Assembly: GCA_003153435.1 (NCBI GenBank)
Contig: PLYR01000069.1
Span: forward strand, 1-54,622
DNA length: 54,622 bases
Origin: Bacteroidota bacterium
Lineage (GTDB): Bacteria > Bacteroidota > Bacteroidia > Palsa-965
Reading direction: 5' to 3'
A program made the translations under genes and the position numbers. A model generated the notes under the pieces. It was not told the DNA's origin. It ran no database searches and worked only from the letters and a program-made list of their open reading frames with translations. Below, in pieces: positions 33,241-39,656 of the stretch. How positions within the stretch are numbered: position 1 is the stretch's first letter; the number at the start of each line of letters is the position of its first letter.

Positions 33241-34007
33241 TGACCCCTAGCATGAAACAATTATTTGCCCTTTTCTGTTTTTTGTTTATCTCCATTAACC
33301 TTTTTGCCGGAGCCGAAAAAGCCTTGCTCGATTCTGCAAACAAGGCTTATTCCAAAAAAAACTATGCCGCCGCTATCAATTTTTACGAAAAAGTGCTTTC
33401 CCAAAACATAGAAGCCCCGGAAATCTATTATAACCTTGGAAATGCCTACTTCAAGAACCGGAATCTGCCCTTAGCCATTCTTAACTACGAACGGGCCAAA
33501 AAAAGAAAGCCGGAAGACGAGGACATTGTCTTTAACCTAAAAATGGCTAATCAGCTAATTGCGGATAAAATAGATACTCCGGAGGTCCATTTCTTATCTG
33601 CGAAGCGATCTCTCCTATTAAATGTGTGCACTGAGAAGACCTGGTCTCTCTATAGCCTTGGATCCTGGATGATTTTTCTTTGTCTGTTGACGATCTATTT
33701 TGTTTCTGGTCGCATAGGGATTCGTCAGCTCTCTTTGGGGTTTTCCCTCCTACTTCTCCAGGTCTCTCTTTCCACCTTTTTTCTTGCAAGGGAATGCTTT
33801 AAGGACTCGGTAAGGCAAGAAGAAGCCATCATTCTGGCCTCGAATATCACAGCCAAAGGATCTCCCGATAACAAGGGGACAGATCTGTTTATCCTTCATG
33901 AAGGATCGAAAGTCACCTTGCTCCAGAGCAGTGGAGGGTGGTACGAAGTAAAGCTTAACAATGGTCATTCAGGCTGGCTTCCGAAGACTGCCCTGGAGAT
34001 AATTTGA
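33240..34007 (+). CDS. batE: BatE, TPR and SH3-type membrane protein
   Basis: A 255-residue protein that closes the bat locus. Signal peptide (KQLFALFCFLFISINLFAG), two TPR units (ALLDSANKAYSKKNYAAAINF, EIYYNLGNAYFKNRNLPLAI), two TM helices near 140-160 and 165-185, and a bacterial SH3-like domain at the C-terminus (LHEGSKVTLLQSSGGWYEVKL, then GHSGWLPKTALEII). ATG 33240 overlaps the batD stop by one base. An in-frame ATG at 33252 that opens the signal peptide is an alternative. No terminator is visible downstream. Confidence 0.9.
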   Translation: MTPSMKQLFALFCFLFISINLFAGAEKALLDSANKAYSKKNYAAAINFYEKVLSQNIEAPEIYYNLGNAYFKNRNLPLAILNYERAKKRKPEDEDIVFNLKMANQLIADKIDTPEVHFLSAKRSLLLNVCTEKTWSLYSLGSWMIFLCLLTIYFVSGRIGIRQLSLGFSLLLLQVSLSTFFLARECFKDSVRQEEAIILASNITAKGSPDNKGTDLFILHEGSKVTLLQSSGGWYEVKLNNGHSGWLPKTALEII

Positions 34008-34141
34008 TCGGTACTCTGTGCTCATCCGGCATCGAGAATGAGTCAATGTTATCCTCCCTCCTTCTTAAAGAAACCAAGGCCCCTTTCTGTAACTCTTCTG
34101 TAATACTTGATTATATTAGCATCATAAGAAGAAAATTAATT

Positions 34142-34149
34142 TATATTTG
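34142..34149 (+). promoter_or_regulatory. -7 element TATATTTG for the SWIB/H1-like gene
   Basis: An exact TAnnTTTG match 51 bases before ATG 34201, in the gap after the bat locus. Confidence 0.45.
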
Positions 34150-34200
34150 TTGCAGACAACCACAAATGGTTATCCAACGCTAACCCCAAAACAAATCATT

Positions 34201-34545
34201 ATGGCAAAAAAGACCGCAAAAAAAGCAGCTAAGAAGGCAGTAAAAAAACCAGCTAAGAAGGCAGCCAAGAAGGCACCTGCAAAAAAAACCGCCCGTAAAC
34301 CCGGCGCTGGACTTATGAAACCTTACACTCCAAGCGCCGATCTGGCAGCAGTTGTAGGCAACAAGGCTATGCCCCGTACAGAGGTTGTTAAAAAACTTTG
34401 GGTTTACATCAAAGCTAACAAACTGCAGGATGCTAAGAATAAACGCATGATTAATGCTGATGCTAAACTAAAGCCAATCTTCAGTGGCAAAGGACAGGTA
34501 TCTATGTTTGAGATGGGCAAGCACCTCTCCAAACACCTGAAATAG
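34201..34545 (+). CDS. SWIB/MDM2-domain protein with histone-H1-like Lys/Ala tail
   Basis: A 114-residue basic protein. Residues 1-38 are a KKA/PAKK-type tail like that of eukaryotic H1 (AKKTAKKAAKKAVKK). Residues about 40-114 are a SWIB domain (LMKPYTPSADLAAVVG, MPRTEVVKKLWVYIKANKLQD, MFEMGKHLSKHLK). This tail-plus-SWIB design is known from Chlamydiae and Bacteroidota. DNA binding or nucleoid compaction is expected from the tail. ATG 34201 is chosen. Upstream in-frame sequence has no match. A good terminator follows, and the next gene is HU. Confidence 0.93.
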   Translation: MAKKTAKKAAKKAVKKPAKKAAKKAPAKKTARKPGAGLMKPYTPSADLAAVVGNKAMPRTEVVKKLWVYIKANKLQDAKNKRMINADAKLKPIFSGKGQVSMFEMGKHLSKHLK

Positions 34546-34565
34546 GTTTATCTCATATCAATTTG

Positions 34566-34604
34566 AACCCCGAAGCCGGCTCCGCCCCTTCGGGGTTTTC
34601 TTTT
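34566..34604 (+). terminator. Intrinsic terminator after the SWIB gene
   Basis: AACCCCGAAG (34566-34575) pairs with CTTCGGGGTT (34588-34597) across a 12-base loop, followed by TTCTTTT. Confidence 0.85.
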
Positions 34605-34645
34605 CCCCTGTTATCAACTTGTTCAGAACATTTACCCCTTGGAAC

Positions 34646-34675
34646 TTGCACGGACAACGGATTTCTTTACTTTAG
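34646..34675 (+). promoter_or_regulatory. Promoter of the HU gene: TTG-N19-TACTTTAG
   Basis: TTG 34646-34648 and TACTTTAG 34668-34675 with a 19-base spacer fit the Bacteroidota -33/-7 pattern with one mismatch. ATG 34715 lies 39 bases downstream. Confidence 0.45.
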
Positions 34676-34714
34676 CACCATTAAATCCAAATTAACCTAA
34701 AAATCAACAAACGC

Positions 34715-34990
34715 ATGAACAAGTCAGAACTCATTGATTCAATTGCATCAGAAGCAAAAATTTCCAAAGCAGACGCAGGAAGAGCACTGGATGGTTTTAT
34801 CAACGCTACTACTAAGGCCCTGAAAAAAGGTGACCGTGTTGCTCTCGTTGGATTCGGTTCTTTCTCTATCAGCAAACGTGCTGCAAGAAAAGGTCGTAAC
34901 CCACAGACTGGAAAAGCAATCCAAATCAAAGCTAAGAAAGTAGCCAAATTTAAAGCTGGTGCTGATCTTGCTAAGACTGTAAATAAGTAA
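34715..34990 (+). CDS. HU-family DNA-binding protein
   Basis: A 91-residue nucleoid protein of normal length. The DNA-binding beta-arm consensus is visible: [25 protein letters not shown] (shortened [18 protein letters not shown], residues about 47-64) with the conserved Pro. The N-terminal helices read [23 protein letters not shown] bends and constrains DNA. It is adjacent to the SWIB/H1-like gene, so two chromatin proteins sit next to each other and about 4 kb from the parS sites. It is bounded by terminators on both sides. Confidence 0.97.
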   Translation: MNKSELIDSIASEAKISKADAGRALDGFINATTKALKKGDRVALVGFGSFSISKRAARKGRNPQTGKAIQIKAKKVAKFKAGADLAKTVNK

Positions 34991-35010
34991 TCCTTTTTTT
35001 ACCGTTTTGT

Positions 35011-35046
35011 AAAAGCCTCTTGCCAACAGCAAGAGGCTTTTTGTTT
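35011..35046 (+). terminator. Intrinsic terminator after HU
   Basis: AAAAGCCTCTTGC (35011-35023) and GCAAGAGGCTTTT (35029-35041) form a perfect 13-base stem with loop CAACA, followed by TTTGTTT. Confidence 0.93.
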
Positions 35047-35117
35047 CTCCCACCCTTACGGATCTTTCCCGGTTCTGAAACATTTCTATATCTTCACAAA
35101 ATCAATTCTCAGCATCG

Positions 35118-36602
35118 ATGAACAAACAAATGACCCTGGACGAGATTCAGGACTTCAAAGGAAAATACCCTAAACAACTTTGGTTCTTGTTTCTTTCTGA
35201 AATGTGGGAGCGCTTTTCGTTTTATGGTATGCGGGGTATGCTCACCATATTTATGGTCGAGAAACTTTTAATGACTGAAAAAGAATCACAGTTGCGCTAT
35301 GGCGCAACTCAGGCCTTTGTATACACCTTAGCATTTGTGGGTGGCCTATTTGCAGATAAGATTCTCGGGTTTCGCAAATCTCTTTTTTGGGGCGGCTTCC
35401 TGATGATTGTTGGTAGCTTTACCCTCGCCTTTTCTCCGGTCAGTCTTTTTTATATCGGGATCAGTTTCACTATCGTCGGTACTGGCTTTTTCAAACCGAA
35501 TATCTCCACAATGGTTGGGGCTCTTTATAAGGAGGGAGACCCTCGACGCGATGCTGGCTTTTCTCTGTTTTATTCTGGAATAAATATAGGTGCACTGTTA
35601 GGTGGGATTCTTTGTATTTGGGCCGCGGATACTTTTTCCTGGAATATAGCCTTCGCCCTTGCAGGAATTTTTATGGTCTTTGGATTGGCCATCTTCGTTT
35701 TTACGCAAAATAAAATCGGCCCCATCGGACTTTCTCCCCTATCTGAAAATCTCAGCAAACTTAGAAAACGATTCTATGAGATATCTGTTTATGTAGGCTC
35801 CCTTGCTATCATCCCGCTAATTCTCATACTAGTGAGGAAAACAGAGTATACCGACTTGTTTATGTATACAGTAGGTCCCTTAACCCTTCTCTATCTCTTT
35901 TGGGAAATGCGCAGATTTTCTCTTGCCGAAAACAAGAAACTTATTGCTGCCTTGGTTCTGATTCTCTTTTCAATCTTTTTCTGGGCTTTCTTCGAACAAA
36001 GCGGAGGTTCTCTAAGTCTATTTGCCAGACACAATCTGAGCAAGTATCTTCTTGGCATTCCGATGAACCCGAACGCTGTTAACAATGGGGCCAATTCTAT
36101 TTTCGTTATTGTTTTCGCTCCTCTGGTAGGTTTGGCCTGGCTCTGGCTTTACAAACGAAAACTGGAACCTAATACTATCGTAAAGTTTGGATTGGGCTTT
36201 CTGTTTGTTGGACTTTCTTTCTACGCCTATTATTCCACCCGCTTTTTTGCAAACAGTCAGGGCATAACTTCCCTCAACATCTTTACTTTGGCCTGTTTCG
36301 TAGCTACCCTTGGCGAGCTTTGCCTCTCTCCTATCGGTCTTTCGGCAATGACCAAACTATCGCCCCGGCCACTTCAAGGAATTATGATGGGTCTCTGGTT
36401 TCTTGCAAGTGCATATGGACAATATTTGGCCGGAATTTTTGGTGCAGATATGAGCTTGGACAATAAGGACGCCTCTGCAACAGAGAAACTTTTCGCTTAT
36501 ACGGATGGTTATAAACACCTGGCAATCTATGCTCTGGTGGCTGGTGTCGTTATGATCCTGATCTCCCCGCTAATTAAGAAACTGATGCAGGAAGTAAAAT
36601 AA
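35118..36602 (+). CDS. POT/PTR-family peptide MFS transporter
   Basis: A 494-residue membrane protein with about 12-14 TM helices of the proton-dependent oligopeptide transporter family. The hallmark EMWERFSFYGMRG (residues about 28-40, family ExxERFxYY) is present. The FKPNISTMVGALY stretch and the FYSGINIGALLGG segment carry the second family signature. It imports di- and tripeptides with protons. N-terminal residues read MNKQMTLDEIQDFKGKYPKQ, normal for the subgroup. It is monocistronic, between HU and the 21-bp repeat array. Confidence 0.95.
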   Translation: MNKQMTLDEIQDFKGKYPKQLWFLFLSEMWERFSFYGMRGMLTIFMVEKLLMTEKESQLRYGATQAFVYTLAFVGGLFADKILGFRKSLFWGGFLMIVGSFTLAFSPVSLFYIGISFTIVGTGFFKPNISTMVGALYKEGDPRRDAGFSLFYSGINIGALLGGILCIWAADTFSWNIAFALAGIFMVFGLAIFVFTQNKIGPIGLSPLSENLSKLRKRFYEISVYVGSLAIIPLILILVRKTEYTDLFMYTVGPLTLLYLFWEMRRFSLAENKKLIAALVLILFSIFFWAFFEQSGGSLSLFARHNLSKYLLGIPMNPNAVNNGANSIFVIVFAPLVGLAWLWLYKRKLEPNTIVKFGLGFLFVGLSFYAYYSTRFFANSQGITSLNIFTLACFVATLGELCLSPIGLSAMTKLSPRPLQGIMMGLWFLASAYGQYLAGIFGADMSLDNKDASATEKLFAYTDGYKHLAIYALVAGVVMILISPLIKKLMQEVK

Positions 36603-36646
36603 AGGAGTCTGTTCTATAAGCTGTATCAAAAAACTACGCCAGAAAC

Positions 36647-36709
36647 ACACTCTGCTTCTTCATAAACATACTCTACTTCTTCATAGATACACTCTGCTTC
36701 TCCATGAAC
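36647..36709. repeat. Three 21-bp tandem repeats between convergent genes
   Basis: Units 36647-36667, 36668-36688 and 36689-36709 share the pattern ACACTCTGCTTCTTCATAAAC with a few substitutions, and the last abuts the stop codon of the PLP enzyme gene. There are no spacers, so this is not CRISPR. The unit is seven codons. In the PLP-gene frame read past its TGA the repeat stays open as Glu-rich heptads. Confidence 0.8.
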
Positions 36710-37882
36710 TCAAATCTTCTGTAGGCCGTTTAGAAGATCCTGAAGCAACAGTTCTCCATCTTCTATTCCAATATAAAACCTCACCATGTTCCAAGGCAAG
36801 GGGTTTTCAAAACTTTTGGAGGCAGCAAGCGCACAAAGCGGGAAAGCCAAAGATTCATACCCCCCCCAGGATGTTGCAATAAGAAATCGCTTTAGAGAGT
36901 CCACAAAACGCTCCACTCCTTGTTCGTTTTCCGCTCGAAGCTTTATAGAAAACAAACCACCGCCTTGCTTCATTTGTTTCTTTGCAAGTGCAAGCTGCGG
37001 ATTGCTGGGTGCAAAGGGATAATAAATCGCCTCTATCTTTTCGTGCTTCTCCAGAGCCGTAACGATTTTCAATGCGCTTTCCGCACTCCTGTTAATCCGA
37101 AGTTCAAGGGTTCTCATTCCCCTCATCATTAGCCATGCATCATGCGGGGAAATGATTGCTCCAAGAGTCATGTACTCTTCCGCTAGCATTTTTTGAATCC
37201 TTGTACGACTCCCGCAAACCACTCCTGAAACGACATCACTATGACCACTTAAATATTTAGTCCCGGAATGCACAATCAGGTCTGCACCCATGGAAGCCGG
37301 TGTTTGATTTAATGGAGAATTGTAACTATTATCGACAATCATGACTAGTCCTCTCTTCTTTGCCAAAGTCGTTAACGCTTCAATGTCCTGCATCTCAAAC
37401 GTAAGAGAATTGGGGCTCTCCAGATAAATGATACGTGTATTTTCCTGAAAAGCACCCTCAACAGCCGAGATCTCGCTTGCGTCAACAAAACTTACGGTTA
37501 CGCCAAACTTTAGTAGATATTTTCCTAGTAAGGAGGCTGTCCAGCTATAAGGCTTTTGAACACAAATTACATGATCTCCTTGTTTTGTGGAGCTCATCAC
37601 CGCTGCTGCTACCGCTGCGCTTCCGCTTGAGAACACAAGTGCATCTTCAGTTCCTTCAAGGGCTGCAAGCTTTTTCCTGAGTGTTCCTACGGTCGGGTTA
37701 AATCCACGGGTATAAAATGGTTCCTCCAACTCGTGTTTCAATTTTTCTCTCAGAGCAGAAACACTAGTCGTCGAAAAGTTTACGGTTTGAAAAATAGGAG
37801 GGGATACTGCTCCATAATATTCTTCACGCTCTTCCCCGAGGTGATTTAGTATATGGGATAAATCTCTTGAGTCTGTTTTCAT
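36710..37882 (-). CDS. Trans-sulfuration-type PLP-dependent enzyme (Cys/Met metabolism family)
   Basis: A 390-residue enzyme of the cystathionine gamma-synthase/lyase and methionine gamma-lyase family. Family signs: YYGAVSPPIFQTVNF near the N-terminus, YTRGFNPTVGTLRKKLAALEG, SSGSAAVAAAVMSS, VMIVDNSYNSP (Asp and substrate-site contacts), and the Schiff-base lysine in HSGTKYLSGHSDVVSG (Lys about 208). The exact reaction cannot be told apart by eye. The C-terminal ending after the SWGGYESLAFP signature is complete. The 5' leader holds a two-tier hairpin. ATG 37882 is chosen because it gives the family N-terminus, while an in-frame ATG at 37975 is inside the leader. Confidence 0.93.
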   Translation of the reverse strand: MKTDSRDLSHILNHLGEEREEYYGAVSPPIFQTVNFSTTSVSALREKLKHELEEPFYTRGFNPTVGTLRKKLAALEGTEDALVFSSGSAAVAAAVMSSTKQGDHVICVQKPYSWTASLLGKYLLKFGVTVSFVDASEISAVEGAFQENTRIIYLESPNSLTFEMQDIEALTTLAKKRGLVMIVDNSYNSPLNQTPASMGADLIVHSGTKYLSGHSDVVSGVVCGSRTRIQKMLAEEYMTLGAIISPHDAWLMMRGMRTLELRINRSAESALKIVTALEKHEKIEAIYYPFAPSNPQLALAKKQMKQGGGLFSIKLRAENEQGVERFVDSLKRFLIATSWGGYESLAFPLCALAASKSFENPLPWNMVRFYIGIEDGELLLQDLLNGLQKI

Positions 37883-37922
37883 CTTTGTTTTATATGTGTC
37901 TGATTTGCAGCAATATAGGCGC

Positions 37923-37975
37923 ATGTGTTTTGGTAATTGCCTGTAACAAAAGCAATTACTTGAAATAAAACACAT
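37923..37975 (-). promoter_or_regulatory. Two-tier hairpin in the leader of the PLP enzyme gene
   Basis: Outer arms ATGTGTTTT (37923-37931) and AAAACACAT (37967-37975) pair perfectly over nine bases. Inner arms GTAATTGC (37933-37940) and GCAATTAC (37952-37959) pair over eight. The 11-base loop is CTGTAACAAAA, and the internal bulge is asymmetric (1 versus 7 bases). It lies 41 bases upstream of ATG 37882. Whether it is an RNA leader or a DNA operator cannot be told. Confidence 0.55.
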
Positions 37976-38339
37976 CTTAAACTCTCACCAGATTTCACGC
38001 TTGCTGTTATTACTCCTACTCGAATTTTTAAAGATAAAAAATGCTGTCCTAATTAGAAAAATAATTCTTACAAGATGGTTCCTGTGAGCGCTTTCGTTAT
38101 AAAGAAGTTCATTGAAAATATTCTGAATACGCTAAGCGTAACAGTGTAATTACCTCTGGGATTATTTTCGGATTTGCTAAAAAAAATGATCCACCATTAA
38201 TTGTGAAGCCAATTTTATTTGTGGGTGCCAGAATACAATATTCCTATAAGGTTATATTCAGCTATAGAATGATAGGAATCTATGCAACATGTTTGCTCCA
38301 GCTCGTCTGACTAAATCATTAAATGCTAATTCCTGACTT

Positions 38340-38543
38340 ATGTCAGAACAATATTTAAAAAAGATCAAGAGTGCTATAATCTCTATTGCTACTTCACTTG
38401 TCATTGTTCTGTTTTATGTGAAAAGTAAACAAAATCTTTTTTGCGCTTATTTATATTCTTCTTGCTTCTTTAGCTGGTTAATTATGTATATAATATTATC
38501 TCTGGTTTGCTTCTCACATAAAGTAATTTGGTCTAAAGATTAG
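38340..38543 (+). CDS. Possible small membrane protein (uncertain)
   Basis: A 67-residue frame with two hydrophobic segments (AIISIATSLVIVLFYV and LYSSCFFSWLIMYIILSLV). It is very AT-rich and its start codon lies inside the CTGAC-ttat-GTCAG hairpin. No family match and no clear promoter, so it may be a chance frame. Confidence 0.25.
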   Translation: MSEQYLKKIKSAIISIATSLVIVLFYVKSKQNLFCAYLYSSCFFSWLIMYIILSLVCFSHKVIWSKD

Positions 38544-38601
38544 AGAACTTGTTGTGGACAGATGTTCTCCGATTTGTTAAAGCAGACAGCCTCAGACTTT
38601 T

Positions 38602-38617
38602 TGTTTCACGTGAAACA
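38602..38617. promoter_or_regulatory. parS site, perfect (TGTTTCACGTGAAACA)
   Basis: An exact 16-base match to the canonical parS palindrome bound by ParB, in the intergenic region beyond the methyltransferase gene stop. It is one of three such sites within 1.05 kb. Confidence 0.85.
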
Positions 38618-38653
38618 CTAGTTGTTTTCTGAAGAGGATTATGTGGGCGTGAG

Positions 38654-38677
38654 CAAAAAAAGGCCCCATTGGGGCCT
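38654..38677 (-). terminator. Intrinsic terminator of the methyltransferase gene
   Basis: On the minus strand AGGCCCC (complement of 38671-38677) pairs with GGGGCCT (complement of 38661-38667) across a three-base loop, followed by a T run (complement of 38655-38660). Confidence 0.85.
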
Positions 38678-38701
38678 CTGACAACAGAACAATTAATCGC
38701 C

Positions 38702-39586
38702 CTATTCCTTTTTAAGGAGATAGATTTGACTAGAGCTAGTATGCCCATTTGCACCTGCACTCCAATTAGAAAGAGTGCCTTGAAACAAGGCTCTAAGAAG
38801 ACGGGGTCGTCCTGCTTTATACTTTTCACTTAACATACTTACGTAATAGGAATCAAACTTCATAGGAAGAATTGATTGGACTTTAAACCCATGCTTACTA
38901 AATAGATTCTTGATATCCGCAGGAGAAAAATGATACAGATGACGAGGAACATCATATGCAGCCCAAAACTCCTTGTAGTGTTTCGCATCTCTCGACTCGC
39001 AATTAGGCACTGCAATCAGGGCAACCCCCGTAGATTTAAGAAGACGTTGAAGGTCTTTAACCCTTTCTACCAGGTTAGGAACGTGTTCTAAAACATGCCA
39101 CATTGTTATAACATCAAAGGACTCCGAAGGCAATTTGTCCATTTCTTCTTCCGAAAAAACAGACAGATTGAAGTTCTTTTTGGCTTGAGCCGATGCCATT
39201 TCGCTAGGTTCAATTCCTTTTCCTTTCCATCCCGCTGAGACACAAGCATTAAGAAACTCTCCGGTACCGCAGCCAATATCCAGGATCTGACCTATTGCCG
39301 ACTCTGCATTAATCTTAGCCACCTTCCCTTTGAGAGTATAGGTGCGGACCTTTTTATATAGCCAGTTGATTAGTCCTTTACTAGAATTGGAGTGGGATAT
39401 ATAATCTTCAGACAGATAATACCTAGCAAGTTCGTCTACTCCGGGACGCGGATTGGTGAACCGAAAACCACAGGAAGCACAACGAACTATAGAAAATGTT
39501 TCACGTGAAACGGTATAGTCTTTACAAATTAAGAATGGCAAAAGGTCTTGGCCATTACAAATAGGACAGTTTTTCAAAGTATCCAT
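38702..39586 (-). CDS. Zinc-ribbon class I SAM-dependent methyltransferase
   Basis: A 294-residue methyltransferase of the Methyltransf_23 type. The N-terminal zinc ribbon has CPICNGQD (Cys7/Cys10) and VRCASCGFRF. Motif I is ILDIGCGTGEFLNACVSAGW near residue 100, followed by GIEPSEMASAQA and WHVLEHVPNLVERV. The region AVPNCES and WAAYDVPRHLYHF is typical of this subgroup, which often modifies sugars or lipids. A parS site lies inside the gene (39497-39512), where it encodes Val-Ser-Arg-Glu-Thr. The stop is followed by a strong terminator, and the start is 70 bases from the mnmG stop. Confidence 0.9.
   Translation of the reverse strand: MDTLKNCPICNGQDLLPFLICKDYTVSRETFSIVRCASCGFRFTNPRPGVDELARYYLSEDYISHSNSSKGLINWLYKKVRTYTLKGKVAKINAESAIGQILDIGCGTGEFLNACVSAGWKGKGIEPSEMASAQAKKNFNLSVFSEEEMDKLPSESFDVITMWHVLEHVPNLVERVKDLQRLLKSTGVALIAVPNCESRDAKHYKEFWAAYDVPRHLYHFSPADIKNLFSKHGFKVQSILPMKFDSYYVSMLSEKYKAGRPRLLRALFQGTLSNWSAGANGHTSSSQIYLLKKE
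39497..39512. promoter_or_regulatory. parS site, 15/16 match, inside the methyltransferase gene
   Basis: TGTTTCACGTGAAACG differs from the canonical palindrome at one outer base. It lies in the N-terminal part of the gene (the Val-Ser-Arg-Glu-Thr stretch), so its conservation is under both coding and binding constraints if real. Confidence 0.75.
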
Positions 39587-39640
39587 AGAGAAGGGAGAGT
39601 ATAAATGGAAATTAGAGTTCCAATTTGTGACGATGGTGAG

Positions 39641-39656
39641 GGTTACACGTGAAACA
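39641..39656. promoter_or_regulatory. parS-like site, 14/16 match, abutting the mnmG stop
   Basis: GGTTACACGTGAAACA keeps the central CACGTGAAAC core and differs at two bases from the canonical palindrome. It ends at 39656, directly next to the mnmG stop codon (39657-39659). Confidence 0.6.

Larger units (their letters stand above)
37883..38701. other. AT-rich intergenic region with hairpins and a parS site
   Basis: About 820 bases between the PLP gene start and the methyltransferase gene stop. It holds the hairpin at 37923-37975, a possible 67-residue frame at 38340-38543, an ATG inside a CTGAC-ttat-GTCAG hairpin near 38333-38346, a perfect parS 16-mer at 38602-38617, and the methyltransferase terminator at 38654-38677. 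No tRNA or other RNA gene was found. Confidence 0.6.

Noticed and set aside
36647-36709. Three 21-bp repeats as a possible CRISPR array
   Set aside because: Units are contiguous with no spacers and no cas genes are present.
37883-38700. Possible tRNA or riboswitch in the long gap
   Set aside because: No cloverleaf arms, CCA end or SAM riboswitch core was found. Only hairpins and the parS site are supported.
38533-38829. A 98-residue minus-strand frame across the parS site
   Set aside because: It overlaps the methyltransferase stop and terminator and its residues show no domain.
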